A DNA stretch of 46,666 bases from Bacteroidota bacterium (GTDB taxonomy: Bacteria > Bacteroidota > Bacteroidia > Chitinophagales > S012-47). The notes beneath the pieces were generated by a model. The model was not told where the DNA came from and made no database searches. It saw only the letters and a list, made by a program, of their open reading frames with translations. A program made the translations under genes and the position numbers. Location of the stretch: the NCBI GenBank assembly GCA_024276745.1, contig JAJRWN010000100.1, positions 1 through 46,666 on the forward strand, in the 5' to 3' direction. This document shows positions 1-9,213 of this stretch, in pieces. Numbering within the stretch: the first letter of the stretch is position 1; each line of letters begins with the position of its first letter.

Positions 1-396
1 CATCAGGTTTATGAAAATCCGGAAATGAATCCGAAAGAAAGAAATGCATGCTGGAGAAAAATTGAAAAAAAATACTTACCCTTTAAGCATTATTCAGGCA
101 ATAAATATCTTGAAAACGGTGGCTTTTGGCAAAAACAAGCTCATATTTTTAATAGTCCTTTTTATTATCTGGATTATACACTTGCCGGTATTTGTGCACT
201 TCAATTTTGGATAAAAGACCAAAACAATCATCAGTCGGCTTGGCAAGATTACTTAAATTTATGCAAAAAAGGAGGAAGTTTATCCTTTCTTGAGCTGGTT
301 GAAATAGCAAAGCTTGAATCTCCGTTTAAAGAAAGTACTATGAAAGCGATAGCCGATGCAATTCATGAGTGGATAGACCAATTTCTTGAGAAGTGA
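1..396 (+). CDS. M3 family oligoendopeptidase, C-terminal fragment (cut by window edge)
   Basis: The frame is open from the first base, so this is the 3' end of a longer gene; the Met at base 25 is internal. The visible 131 residues are helical, with the block YYLDYTLAGICALQFW, which resembles the conserved C-terminal part of M3 (PepF-like) zinc oligoendopeptidases, followed by a Lys/Glu-rich tail. These are normally cytoplasmic enzymes that trim short peptides. The HExxH zinc site lies upstream of the window and cannot be checked. The next gene starts about 50 bases downstream on the same strand. The family call rests on this C-terminal block alone. Confidence 0.75.
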   Translation, partial: HQVYENPEMNPKERNACWRKIEKKYLPFKHYSGNKYLENGGFWQKQAHIFNSPFYYLDYTLAGICALQFWIKDQNNHQSAWQDYLNLCKKGGSLSFLELVEIAKLESPFKESTMKAIADAIHEWIDQFLEK

Positions 397-445
397 CATA
401 TCCGGCTATCCTGTATTTGCTCACACCAAACCAAAGCCTTTTCTA

Positions 446-1747
446 ATGACAAAACATGCTACCCGGACTGATACAGCCTTATCCATCATTTATCTTTTTG
501 CAATCATCTTCTTAAGTGCATGTCAATCAGACCAAAGCAAGGTTGAAAACAAAGCTGAAAACAAAGCTGAAAACCATGAAACCGGCCAAATAAAAACGGT
601 CAAAGTATTTCCTTATGACATCAAACTGGATTCAGCAATATATCTGTTTGATACCATCAGGCAAAACGATTATCTGGCAAATATACTCTTGCGGGAAACC
701 GTAAGTTATGAAACAGTAGAGAGGATTGCAAAGGCAGCCGACACCGTTTACAGTGTAAAAAAATTCAGATCCGGAAATCCTTATTGTATTATTCGATCGA
801 AAGATTCGATTGCAAAATATTTTATTTACGAAATCAACACCATAGAATTTGTAGTATATAATTTCGCTCATTCTGATTCAATAATTGTTTACAGAGGTAA
901 AAAACCGGTAAGCCTAAAGATCAGAACAGTAAGTGGAACTATCGAGAATTCGTTGTGGCTCAGCATGAAAAAAGCCAATGCATCTCCCCTGCTTGCCATG
1001 TATTTATCCGATATTTTTGCATGGACTATCGATTTTTATCATATCCAAAAAGGAGATAAATTTTCTGCAATTTATGATGAAACATGGGTAAACAATCAGA
1101 AAGCCGGCATACATCAAGTGCTTGCTGCCAAAATGAGCTCCGGCAACAAAGCCGTTTATGCATTTTGGTTTGAAAAAGACAGTATCAACGATTATTTCGA
1201 TTCTACCGGGCACAGCATGCGCAAAGCTTTTTTAAAAGCACCATTAAAATTTTCAAGAATAAGCTCAAGATATTCTACCAGTCGTTATCATCCAATATTG
1301 CATCGGAATAAAGCCCACCTGGGTACCGATTTTGCAGCCCCTTACGGAACACCTATTCTTGCAACCGGAGACGGAGTTATATCAAGAAAAGGATTTACAA
1401 GCGGAAATGGCCGCTTTATTAAAATTAAACATAACTCAGTATACTCAACACAATATTTACACATGTCGAAATTTGCAAACCATTTGAAAATTGGTAGCCG
1501 GGTAAAGCAAGGCGATGTGATTGGTTATGTAGGTAGTTCAGGCTTGGCTACAGGACCTCATGTATGTTATCGTTTCTGGAAAAACGGACAACAGGTAGAT
1601 CCTTTTAAAGAAAAACTACCTCCTTCAAAACTATTGCCCGAAAGCTATCAAAACGATTTTGAAATATTGAGGGATTCGCTATTACTACAGTTAAACCATA
1701 TTTCGCAACAAATACCCGATACCGCAAGCATTAGCATGACCAATTAA
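446..1747 (+). CDS. M23 (LytM-type) peptidoglycan endopeptidase lipoprotein
   Basis: Probable envelope-anchored endopeptidase that cuts peptidoglycan cross-links. I start it at the ATG at 446, not the in-frame TTG at 386, because 446 gives a proper lipoprotein signal: a hydrophobic stretch ending in the lipobox LSAC near residue 26. A short KAEN repeat linker follows, then a region of unknown fold. The C-terminal M23 domain has HLGTD (His291, Asp295), YLHM (His339) and GPHVCYRFW (His372, Cys374). Canonical LytM enzymes have HxH at the last site, so the final zinc-ligand histidine is replaced here by cysteine. I believe HVCYRFW variants occur in other Bacteroidota M23 proteins, so the enzyme may still be active. 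The next gene begins 7 bases after the stop. Confidence 0.85.
   Translation: MTKHATRTDTALSIIYLFAIIFLSACQSDQSKVENKAENKAENHETGQIKTVKVFPYDIKLDSAIYLFDTIRQNDYLANILLRETVSYETVERIAKAADTVYSVKKFRSGNPYCIIRSKDSIAKYFIYEINTIEFVVYNFAHSDSIIVYRGKKPVSLKIRTVSGTIENSLWLSMKKANASPLLAMYLSDIFAWTIDFYHIQKGDKFSAIYDETWVNNQKAGIHQVLAAKMSSGNKAVYAFWFEKDSINDYFDSTGHSMRKAFLKAPLKFSRISSRYSTSRYHPILHRNKAHLGTDFAAPYGTPILATGDGVISRKGFTSGNGRFIKIKHNSVYSTQYLHMSKFANHLKIGSRVKQGDVIGYVGSSGLATGPHVCYRFWKNGQQVDPFKEKLPPSKLLPESYQNDFEILRDSLLLQLNHISQQIPDTASISMTN
545..574 (+). repeat. 12-bp in-frame tandem repeat (about 2.5 copies)
   Basis: The unit GAAAACAAAGCT occurs twice at 545-568, followed by a half copy. It encodes ENKA units in the linker just after the lipid-anchored cysteine of the M23 protein. 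Twelve bases keep the frame, so slippage would only change linker length. Confidence 0.8.
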
Positions 1748-1754
1748 AGTTAAA

Positions 1755-2747
1755 ATGAATTTCAAACGCTTTTTACTTTTTCCATTATTGCTTGTTTTTA
1801 TTGGATTTGGAAACAAGATATTTGCTCAAAACACTTTGTTTATTCAAGCCCCTGCATCGCCCGATTCTTCTTTTTATGATATCATCAAAGTTCAAAAAAA
1901 CGAGTATTGGATTTGTGGCGAACATGGTATTTTGAAATCGGTAGATAGTTTAGGTATTATTACAGATATACACGGATTTCCGGGCAAAGACAATAATTTA
2001 TTAAAAATGCTGAAACTTAGCGACCGGATTCTAATCTCGGGCGACAAGGGATATATCTATACCTTCTTTTTTTCGAGTAAAAAATGGAAAACCTTGCACA
2101 TACCTTCGTTAAAGCGAAGAAGCATTTATAGTTTGTTATCGCTAGGCGATTCCATTATCTATGCTTGTGGAGGCAATATGCCTATTGCCAAAGGCAAAAG
2201 AGCAATACCCAGGGGATTTGTGTATATATCTACCGATCAGGGTGAAAGTTGGCGGCAGGTAATCAATAAATGGAACCGTTTCTTTTGGGATATGGCCTAC
2301 AATCCTGAGCAACACAATGTGGCAGCATTAGGATATTCACCACTTGGAAGCAGAATATTTGAAATTAAAAATGATGATTTTCAAAAAAGTGCTATGCACA
2401 CAAAACTTTTACTGCATGATATTGAGTATGCACCGGAACAAGGATTGCTTGCCTGCGGAGGGCAATACAAAAAATCAGGCGGTAAAGGAAAAATCTATTG
2501 GTTCAATCAAAAAAAGACTATAGACTTTGAATCAGGTGGTTTTATTTGGTCTCTCATATTTGATCAACAATTAAAACTCCTAACTGCAGGACCGGGAACC
2601 ATTCATTTCACTACGCCCGGATCAAAACAATGGCAAAGCAAACAAATATTATCACCCGGCAATTTTTACCAGTCTGTGAAAATATCTGATCGCAAAGTGT
2701 TTATTATAGGCAGTGGAGGATTGTTGCTACAAATCACCCTACCATAG
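1755..2747 (+). CDS. secreted propeller-like protein with one Asp-box
   Basis: 330 residues with an N-terminal signal peptide (hydrophobic core about residues 4-20, ending near FAQN). The rest is rich in short beta-strand repeats with glycine turns and contains an Asp-box, STDQGESW, near residue 160, as in BNR/sialidase-like and YCF48-like propellers. No catalytic residues can be assigned. It lies 7 bases downstream of the M23 gene and is probably co-transcribed, so an envelope role is plausible. There is no C-terminal type IX sorting domain. Function unknown. Confidence 0.7.
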   Translation: MNFKRFLLFPLLLVFIGFGNKIFAQNTLFIQAPASPDSSFYDIIKVQKNEYWICGEHGILKSVDSLGIITDIHGFPGKDNNLLKMLKLSDRILISGDKGYIYTFFFSSKKWKTLHIPSLKRRSIYSLLSLGDSIIYACGGNMPIAKGKRAIPRGFVYISTDQGESWRQVINKWNRFFWDMAYNPEQHNVAALGYSPLGSRIFEIKNDDFQKSAMHTKLLLHDIEYAPEQGLLACGGQYKKSGGKGKIYWFNQKKTIDFESGGFIWSLIFDQQLKLLTAGPGTIHFTTPGSKQWQSKQILSPGNFYQSVKISDRKVFIIGSGGLLLQITLP

Positions 2748-3008
2748 TTTTTCCTTTTTTCCCCTTGCCCACCATACTGCTCCCAAAACATTATCGTTTT
2801 GATTGTCGTAAATCTATATAATCAGAATCGAAAGATTTGAAAGCCCTTAATAATTAATTACGGCAAAATAATACCGCGAACCCCGGCTACACAGGTGTGG
2901 AACAAAGTAAAACTTCTTAATAAATCAGGGAGGCTTGATGATTATAAACAGTGAAATATTCAAGCGATAATACAGCTTGAAGTAAAGGATAAAAGGAAAT
3001 AGAAAACA

Positions 3009-3578
3009 ATGAAGAAGGCACCATTAATATTCCATATACGGGTTGATAATGAAATTCAATTAGTAGTAAATAAAACAAAATATGCAACAAGTATATTCAC
3101 CCTGATCAATGAAGGAAGGACTTATTTAAGTCCATGGCTCCCATGGGTATCGGGTGTGCTCAGCCGGCAAAATACCATTGATTATCTACGAATCAATTAT
3201 GAAAAATATCTTCGTGGTGATGGTTTTGCAGCTGTTATTTTATATAAAGGAAAAGCAGCCGGCATGATTGGATTGGAAGATTTCGATCCAATAAACAAAA
3301 GTGCATCCATTGGTTATTGGATTGGGCAGCAATTTCAGGGGCGTGGAATCATGATTCGATCTTGCAAAACGATGATGGATTATTCCTTTTATGAACTGGA
3401 AATGAACAGGCTTCAAATAAAATGTATGCCGGGCAATTATAAAAGCAGAGCCATTCCGATAAAACTTGGTTTTTCACTCGAAGGAATATTCAGGGAAGTT
3501 CAGCTCGCAGATAAGCATTTCAGGGATTTGGCAATTTACAGTATGCTTCGCAGTGAATGGCCTTCCATCAGTATTTAG
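3009..3578 (+). CDS. GNAT acetyltransferase, RimJ/RimL type
   Basis: 189-residue acetyl-CoA-dependent N-acetyltransferase. The RimJ/RimL pattern is clear: an N-terminal strand, the central GMIGLEDFDPINKSASIGYWIG segment (broken here by residue differences from consensus), an acetyl-CoA loop around QFQGRGIM, and a C-terminal GFSLEGIFRE motif. These enzymes acetylate ribosomal-protein N-termini, antibiotics or small molecules; the substrate cannot be read from sequence. A purine-rich ribosome-binding region (aaaggataaaaggaaat) precedes the ATG. It stands alone, about 260 bases after the previous gene and before the minus-strand tRNAs. Confidence 0.85.
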   Translation: MKKAPLIFHIRVDNEIQLVVNKTKYATSIFTLINEGRTYLSPWLPWVSGVLSRQNTIDYLRINYEKYLRGDGFAAVILYKGKAAGMIGLEDFDPINKSASIGYWIGQQFQGRGIMIRSCKTMMDYSFYELEMNRLQIKCMPGNYKSRAIPIKLGFSLEGIFREVQLADKHFRDLAIYSMLRSEWPSISI

Positions 3579-3659
3579 CAGCAAGAATTCAGAATATTCA
3601 TTCCGCGACAGGATAAGTAAAGTTTATAAAAAACCCCGTTAGTAAGCAAATAAATATAG

Positions 3660-3743
3660 TACCCAGGACAGGAGTTGAACCTGCACGACCTTGCGGTCAC
3701 TACCCCCTCAAAGTAGCGTGTCTACCAATTCCACCACCTGGGC
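3660..3743 (-). tRNA. tRNA-Leu (GAG)
   Basis: 84 bases with a class II variable arm. The acceptor stem GCCCAGG pairs with CCTGGGT (one G-T pair) and is followed by A73. The anticodon stem CTACT/GGTAG encloses the loop TTGAGGG, giving anticodon GAG. CCA is not encoded. It lies 34 bases downstream of tRNA-Lys on the same strand, probably in one transcript. Confidence 0.95.
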
Positions 3744-3777
3744 AAAACACCCCGATATAAGCGAGATTCAAAAAAAG

Positions 3778-3850
3778 TGACCCAGCTGGGATTCGAACCC
3801 AGGGCCCACGGCTTAAAAGGCCGTTGCTCTACCAACTGAGCTACTGAGTC
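3778..3850 (-). tRNA. tRNA-Lys (TTT)
   Basis: 73 bases. The acceptor stem GACTCAG pairs with CTGGGTC (one T-G pair), discriminator A73. The anticodon stem ACGGC/GCCGT encloses CTTTTAA, anticodon TTT. The T-arm GGTTCGAATCC is canonical and CCA is not encoded. It is the first gene of a two-tRNA unit with tRNA-Leu(GAG). Confidence 0.96.
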
Positions 3851-3886
3851 ATCATATTTAATTCATGCTTCTCAAAAAAAGCTGTG

Positions 3887-3918
3887 CAAAGATAAAAAGC
3901 TCGCTTTGCTTTGCAAAA
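3887..3918 (-). promoter_or_regulatory. Bacteroidota-type promoter of the tRNA-Lys/Leu unit
   Basis: On the minus strand a TTTG (-33-like, plus-strand 914-917 of this kilobase) is followed after 19 bases by TATCTTTG (-7 box, 3887-3894), matching the Bacteroidota TTTG/TAnnTTTG consensus with good spacing. The tRNA-Lys 5' end is 36 bases downstream. Confidence 0.7.
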
Positions 3919-3965
3919 GTTCCTGGCATTATATTTTAAAAATTGAAAAATTTCTCCGGTAATGC

Positions 3966-4481
3966 CTATTGAATAATAATGCCACTTGCTATCATTTCAA
4001 TGGAATGTTTGTCTTCGGTAATGGCAGCAATTTCTTTTTCCGATTTACCGGCATCTTTGGCATAATGCTGTAATTCTTCTACCGGGCTTACTACCCGTTT
4101 TACCACACCATTGATAATAGCGGTTTTTCCTGAGCAATTTTTTGGCAAAAAGAATTGGTCCATCGTTTTCACACGCATCATTTCTCCATTAAATCTTTCG
4201 AGGGTAATCCAGCATCCTTTTTTCTGACAAACTTCGCTTACCACTCCTCTTACAATGGCAGTCATGCTGTCTTGGCCGGCAAATGCCTCTTCCATTCCTG
4301 CCATATCCAGCATATTCATTGCAGTGAATGATGCTCCAAAATGACCGGTATCAGGCAATACCTCTTCATCGATAGTTTGATTCGAATCCATCGATTCAGA
4401 ATCTTTTGCATGATTTTCCGATTGGCTGTTGCAGGCCAGAATCGTTCCTGAAATGGCTAATAAAAACAAGAGTTTTTTCAT
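3966..4481 (-). CDS. DUF4920 lipoprotein
   Basis: 171 residues. The signal peptide ends in ILAC with Cys17 as lipidation site, followed by a Ser/Asp/Glu-rich linker. The folded part matches DUF4920: GASFTAMNMLD, then the strand pair VRGVVSEVCQKKGCWITL, and a C-terminal helix LQHYAKDAGKSEKEIAAI. The paired cysteines around QKKGCW are typical of the family. Its biochemical role is not established; it is presumably anchored at the outer or inner membrane. It has its own promoter box 16 bases upstream and so is separate from the preceding FAD oxidoreductase gene. Confidence 0.85.
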   Translation of the reverse strand: MKKLLFLLAISGTILACNSQSENHAKDSESMDSNQTIDEEVLPDTGHFGASFTAMNMLDMAGMEEAFAGQDSMTAIVRGVVSEVCQKKGCWITLERFNGEMMRVKTMDQFFLPKNCSGKTAIINGVVKRVVSPVEELQHYAKDAGKSEKEIAAITEDKHSIEMIASGIIIQ

Positions 4482-4497
4482 GGTATAAAATTTTTAT

Positions 4498-4505
4498 CAA
4501 AGGTA
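4498..4505 (-). promoter_or_regulatory. TAnnTTTG promoter box for the DUF4920 gene
   Basis: TACCTTTG on the minus strand, 16 bases before the ATG at 4481. Matches the Bacteroidota -7 consensus; no clear -33 element was identified. Confidence 0.5.
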
Positions 4506-4516
4506 ATAAGCATTCA

Positions 4517-5818
4517 TTAATGATAGGGTAAAAACAATAGTTTTATGTAGAAAAAAGGCTTACTTAATTGCTTACGTAATTTAATATCCTCAAACATCAA
4601 AGTAATGATGTGTTGAAGTTTTTTACTTTTTTTAATTTGCCTTATAACGAAATTAAACAAGCGAGCATGCCTTGATAAATACTGAAGCTTACGGCTAAGT
4701 TTCAATTCGCTCCACAGATTTTTATAAATCTCCTTATCGTATTGATACAAACAGGAAGCGGAATAATTTTCTGCCTTTACAGCCTGACAGCAATGCTTTG
4801 CCGCTATAATCCCGCTAAGCATGGCATTCCCGATACCCTCACCGGTAGAAGGATCGATTAATGAAGCAGCATCTCCTGCCAGGAGATATGCCTCACCGGA
4901 TAGTTTTCTTTTGTTTGATCCCAGTGGAAGGCCAAAACCTTGAACCGGGCTTAGCTGCTGAGCATTTTTAAACCGGCTTTTGAGCACCGGGTCATGCTTT
5001 ATCAAATGGGATAATTCCAATCTAAGATTAATTTTTTTCTTCCTTACAATATCGCTGCGTATGCCAATCCCTACGTTAGTTTCTCCATCAGGCAAAGGGA
5101 ATATCCATAGATACCCCGGTGATAAGGATTTGATAAAATGCAGTTCAATAAAATTTTCTTTATCTTGATTTTCCACACCTTTGAAATAGCTTCTCACTCC
5201 GACACAAAGAGCCGATGGTTTTGTTTTGAAATTTGAAACTGCATTTGCAATAGCAGATTGAGCTCCCGAGGCTATCACGACTAAAGGGCTTTGGTATTGT
5301 ACATGCCCATTCACTTCCACCTGCCAGACATGATTAATATACCGGCAAGCGGTGACCGAGGCATTATCCTTAAAATCTATCCATTTCTCTGCGACAGCTT
5401 TTTGCGCCAGCCAGGCATCGAAATCAATACGTTTACAGATAAAACCCGGAGCAGCATGTTTTTTACTTTTTTCCAAATAAAAAGGAATCCGGATATTATT
5501 CCGGTCAGGAGCATAAAAACTCACTCCCCATGAATCGAGTGTCCGGGCATGATTTTCCAATTCAGCAGGCCAGTTTTTATTCAAAAGCCTGAGTGCATGC
5601 ATAGTCTTACCGCTTAGTGCATCACCACAAACTTTATCGCGCGGAAATGCCGCTTTCTCTAACAACAGACAAGGAATTTCCATTTTGGCAAGTGTCAGTG
5701 CACAACTCAAACCGGCAGGACCGGCACCAATTATTATAACAGCAGGATTTTGCAAGTGGTAGTTTTTTTTACAGTATAAAAATAGAGATTGCTTGAAGCT
5801 AAAATGAATAAGCGGCAA
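4517..5818 (-). CDS. FAD-dependent oxidoreductase, geranylgeranyl reductase family
   Basis: 433 residues if read from the ATG at 5818. The dinucleotide motif GAGPAGL starts at residue 31, the family signature VCGDALSG follows, and the second FAD motif AGDAASLIDPSTGEG lies near the last third. This is the architecture of the geranylgeranyl-reductase/PHBH-like flavoproteins, which reduce or hydroxylate lipids or aromatic compounds; substrate unknown. The ATG overlaps the upstream barrel gene by 20 bases and adds an unusual 20-residue N-terminus. A TTG at 5755, nine codons before the GxGxxG, is an attractive alternative start. The gene ends an apparent three-gene minus-strand operon with the barrel and the large lipoprotein. 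Confidence 0.85.
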   Translation of the reverse strand: MPLIHFSFKQSLFLYCKKNYHLQNPAVIIIGAGPAGLSCALTLAKMEIPCLLLEKAAFPRDKVCGDALSGKTMHALRLLNKNWPAELENHARTLDSWGVSFYAPDRNNIRIPFYLEKSKKHAAPGFICKRIDFDAWLAQKAVAEKWIDFKDNASVTACRYINHVWQVEVNGHVQYQSPLVVIASGAQSAIANAVSNFKTKPSALCVGVRSYFKGVENQDKENFIELHFIKSLSPGYLWIFPLPDGETNVGIGIRSDIVRKKKINLRLELSHLIKHDPVLKSRFKNAQQLSPVQGFGLPLGSNKRKLSGEAYLLAGDAASLIDPSTGEGIGNAMLSGIIAAKHCCQAVKAENYSASCLYQYDKEIYKNLWSELKLSRKLQYLSRHARLFNFVIRQIKKSKKLQHIITLMFEDIKLRKQLSKPFFYIKLLFLPYH

Positions 5819-7115
5819 TAAAAAATACCGAAGCGGAATGATAACGATCAGGTATAATAAATGAAGCCAGTGAATTTGTACCCGCAGCTATTTGAAGTCT
5901 TTTCCGGTCGCTGAATGCCAATCTCAATCCGCTATCAAAAGTTCTGAATCCGCCATAGCTTATACTGATTTCAGCCGCTATTTTTTGATTTAAAAAGGTT
6001 TTTCTACCGGCTATAAAAAACAAAGGAAAATAAGCCGGAAGATGCAAATAATTGATGCCACCCTGAACAAAAAAGCTCTGATTTCCGATGCTATTGCGGT
6101 AAGCGACATTCATTTGCCAGGGGATAAATATGGTCTTTGCACCGTAGGTTTTATGTGCACCGGCCAAACTGATAACAGAATCTATTTGGGTAAAATTTGT
6201 ACTGATTGCATGAGCTGAAAAAGGATTGTCTAATGCCAGGCCTTCCCAATGAATAGCCGTATCGGCTCTAAAGCTTGCGGCATTAGCAAACCAGCGAATA
6301 AAGCCAACATCTTGTAAGTCTAAATGCCAATAACCGGCATGTTCCAAATCAAAAGATAAATCGAGAGACGGGCCAAAACCATTTATCAATGCCTGGTTTA
6401 ATGTTTCGGCATGAAAACTATTCATCGTCCAGTTCAAATCAATATAAGTGCCGTCTAAGGCAGTAAACAAAGAAGCATTTTCAATATTAATTTCCTGATA
6501 ATCTTTTCCAAAGTTTAGCGATAAAGCCGATGAAATAAACAAGGAGCCCAACCCGCTGCGGATAGATTTCATATAACCCGCCTTCAATTGGTAATAATTC
6601 GAATAATCAAAATTAAAGGGACTGATTTCGGCTGTTCGGCCGGCCATCATGCTATTGCCATAAAACAATAACCTGAAAAAATCGGGCGAATAAGCAGCTG
6701 ATATGAGTTGCCTTGAAGCAAAGGAAAACAACAATCGGTTCAAATGGCCGCTTTTATCCCTGACTATTCGCTTATAGTCAAGCTTCCACCCATAATTGGC
6801 ACCTATTTTATTATTGCTTTGTAAGTTTGCTTCAGCCGGATCTTTTATCGCACTGCTTATAAATTGTTTAAATAAAATGGTTTTAAAAAATTCAGTAGTA
6901 ATTTGATTTGAACCATAATCTAAACCAAAATCAAATTTTATCTCGTTCAGTACTTCATCATTTCTATGGGTAAACGGATTGTCATAAGAAAAAAACGGAT
7001 TAAAAGCATCGATACCCGGGACGAGTGAATTTTGAGTATATAAATTATTCGAGAAAAAAGTTATACCCACAGAGAATACCATAAAAGTTTTTATAAAAAT
7101 GCTATAAATCCTCAT
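5799..7115 (-). CDS. outer-membrane beta-barrel protein, probable DUF5723 family
   Basis: 438 residues with a signal peptide (hydrophobic about 8-24, end near LYTQN). The mature part has alternating aromatic/hydrophobic strands and ends in a short aromatic strand finishing in Phe (FFIAAYSF), as expected for an outer-membrane barrel. The block LDLQDVGFIRW resembles the DUF5723 signature. No enzymatic motif is seen. It overlaps the upstream 703-residue lipoprotein gene by 14 bases and the downstream oxidoreductase by 20, so the three are translationally coupled. The barrel call is good; the exact family is from memory. Confidence 0.7.
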   Translation of the reverse strand: MRIYSIFIKTFMVFSVGITFFSNNLYTQNSLVPGIDAFNPFFSYDNPFTHRNDEVLNEIKFDFGLDYGSNQITTEFFKTILFKQFISSAIKDPAEANLQSNNKIGANYGWKLDYKRIVRDKSGHLNRLLFSFASRQLISAAYSPDFFRLLFYGNSMMAGRTAEISPFNFDYSNYYQLKAGYMKSIRSGLGSLFISSALSLNFGKDYQEINIENASLFTALDGTYIDLNWTMNSFHAETLNQALINGFGPSLDLSFDLEHAGYWHLDLQDVGFIRWFANAASFRADTAIHWEGLALDNPFSAHAISTNFTQIDSVISLAGAHKTYGAKTIFIPWQMNVAYRNSIGNQSFFVQGGINYLHLPAYFPLFFIAGRKTFLNQKIAAEISISYGGFRTFDSGLRLAFSDRKRLQIAAGTNSLASFIIPDRYHSASVFFIAAYSF

Positions 7116-9213
7116 TCAACATCAGTTTTAAGCGGGCCGCTAATTTGTAATTAATGGCATAATGACTATAAATTTTAATAGGCCAGTTACAGGGATTGTT
7201 AGTGGGTGTATTTAGAATAATTTTTATCACCGCATAGCTGGCTGAATTGATTAAATTAATTTCTGAAAGGTCAAAATCGGCTGATAAATCAGATTCTACC
7301 TTCTGATCGACCATACAATCGGCAGGATTTAAAGTTGCGGCATGAATAAACTGTGAGCCGGTAAATAAAGAATCGATAATATTCATTGATTGATTAAGAA
7401 AATAAACCTGCACCTCTGCATCAATAGGAAAACCATTTTCGATATACAAGGTAAAAGTAGCCGATTGAAGGGGGGCAAAATCCTCATTATTCAAACCCAA
7501 ATCAAAATTATTGGTATCAATCAATGTTAATGCCTGGGCTTGCAATGAAATGGGAATATCAAGATCCATAGTAGCCTGAAGCACATCATCATAGTAAGCA
7601 AAATCCTGATAGTTAAAAGCATTTCCATTTGGATTGATAGAGAAATCGAGCTGATACTGCAATTGATCAGGCATATTTTCAATCAACGCTTTGATATTTG
7701 AATTTTGATTATTAAGCAAAATGCTGGTTATGCCGGTTGAATTCGGATTCAGGAAAGCTCTTTTCAGAGGGATATTCTGCCCTATTACAGGGGCAGTAAG
7801 CGTAATTTGCTGACCGGATTTTGAATTGATACCAGTAATACTATTCACACGGATATTGCCTTCAACGCCCATATGGTTATATATGGAGAATCGCATATCT
7901 GCCTTTTCGAGTGAAATGCTACCCTGTTTTACAATATCAAATAAATTGAACGGAGTATAATCAGGGCCAACCGTAAAGCTGTGTTGCCCCAGATAACCTT
8001 TTACAAATTCAGGAACAATGTTTTGCAAACCATAAGTTACCGATACACTATCGCTTAATGATAAGTGAATCAGTTTCCCTGATGAATCAATGCCGGCAGT
8101 AAAAGTATTATAAAAAGTATTCGATTTATTATGATTAAAGCCGGTCAGGTCGATGGTATAACCCGCCAGGTCAAAAGATTTTAGAATCTGGGTACTACCA
8201 CCCGGTGGAGCAGGAGCAGCCGCAGCAAAAATATTAACAGCATCTCCGGAACTACTTATGGCTCCGGGAATGGTATAATGCAATTTCAAACTGTCTTCAA
8301 TCGTATTGATAGCAGTAATAATTAAATTACCACTGCGAATCTTCATGCTTGTAAATTCCGGTCCTCCCATATCATAAACAACCTCATCTGAAATATCAAT
8401 CAAATTTTGAGCGGGAAAAATAGCTGTAGCTTCTACAATACTTAATCCATGGGTAAAAAAGCTAATCGTTATTGCTTTATTGGTATCAATTAAAACAGGA
8501 ACACCATTGCTTCCGGGCGAATCAAGATTTAATAAGTTTCCTACCATATGCCCATCTATCCATTTACCGGCCAAATCAAAAGAATGAGTAAGGCTGCCTC
8601 CTTTAGGTACCAATGGAAACGTATCTTGAATCACTATTTGCCCGTTGCTCTCATTGCTAAGTTGAAAAATCACATTTTCGATGGGGACAGGAAATTCATT
8701 TTTTATCGTAATATCAAGATAACCAGAATCGATTAGTGCATTTTCGAAAATACTTGTAGCATCAAGTTGTATGCCGTTTGAAGATAAATTGTTAACAGCC
8801 GGAAGCGGAGCTGTAGTACCGTGTAAAGCCAAAATCAATGCCCCAACGCCTGATTGATCGCTGCGTGCCAACATACCCAAAGTAATTGGAAAATCAATTT
8901 TTCTATTGTCAATTTTTATAGAATCCAACCTAACTACAGAACTAATGGCTGTATCAGGGACATTAATATTTTGCTCTACCAAATTAAGATTATATAAAGT
9001 GCTTTGGTAAACCAAATGAACCAAAGAAGAAGTATCGAGCGTGAGCAAGCTATCCATACTGAGCTTAGGAATACCCAGCGAACCATGTGCTATGGGTAAA
9101 AGTACTTCAGATTCCCAGGCAGTTTTTTTAAGTTTGTTTTTCTTGCAGGCAGTAAAAACAAGTACCAAAAAAACAAACAGGAAGAAAAGCTTTAAACGGG
9201 CAGACAGACTCAT
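7102..9213 (-). CDS. large lipoprotein of unknown function
   Basis: 703 residues. A strong lipoprotein signal ends in FTAC with Cys23, followed by a lysine-rich KKNKLKK stretch. The rest is predicted mostly beta, with repeated pieces resembling each other (for example DSGYLDITIKNEFPVPIENV and the later segment with ENGFPIDAEVQVYF), suggesting several Ig-like or jelly-roll domains. No catalytic motif. It is the first gene of the overlapping trio with the barrel protein and the FAD enzyme, so a lipoprotein-barrel surface complex is a reasonable inference. A TATCTTTA box (close to TAnnTTTG) lies about 30-40 bases upstream. Confidence 0.7.
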   Translation of the reverse strand: MSLSARLKLFFLFVFLVLVFTACKKNKLKKTAWESEVLLPIAHGSLGIPKLSMDSLLTLDTSSLVHLVYQSTLYNLNLVEQNINVPDTAISSVVRLDSIKIDNRKIDFPITLGMLARSDQSGVGALILALHGTTAPLPAVNNLSSNGIQLDATSIFENALIDSGYLDITIKNEFPVPIENVIFQLSNESNGQIVIQDTFPLVPKGGSLTHSFDLAGKWIDGHMVGNLLNLDSPGSNGVPVLIDTNKAITISFFTHGLSIVEATAIFPAQNLIDISDEVVYDMGGPEFTSMKIRSGNLIITAINTIEDSLKLHYTIPGAISSSGDAVNIFAAAAPAPPGGSTQILKSFDLAGYTIDLTGFNHNKSNTFYNTFTAGIDSSGKLIHLSLSDSVSVTYGLQNIVPEFVKGYLGQHSFTVGPDYTPFNLFDIVKQGSISLEKADMRFSIYNHMGVEGNIRVNSITGINSKSGQQITLTAPVIGQNIPLKRAFLNPNSTGITSILLNNQNSNIKALIENMPDQLQYQLDFSINPNGNAFNYQDFAYYDDVLQATMDLDIPISLQAQALTLIDTNNFDLGLNNEDFAPLQSATFTLYIENGFPIDAEVQVYFLNQSMNIIDSLFTGSQFIHAATLNPADCMVDQKVESDLSADFDLSEINLINSASYAVIKIILNTPTNNPCNWPIKIYSHYAINYKLAARLKLMLNEDL

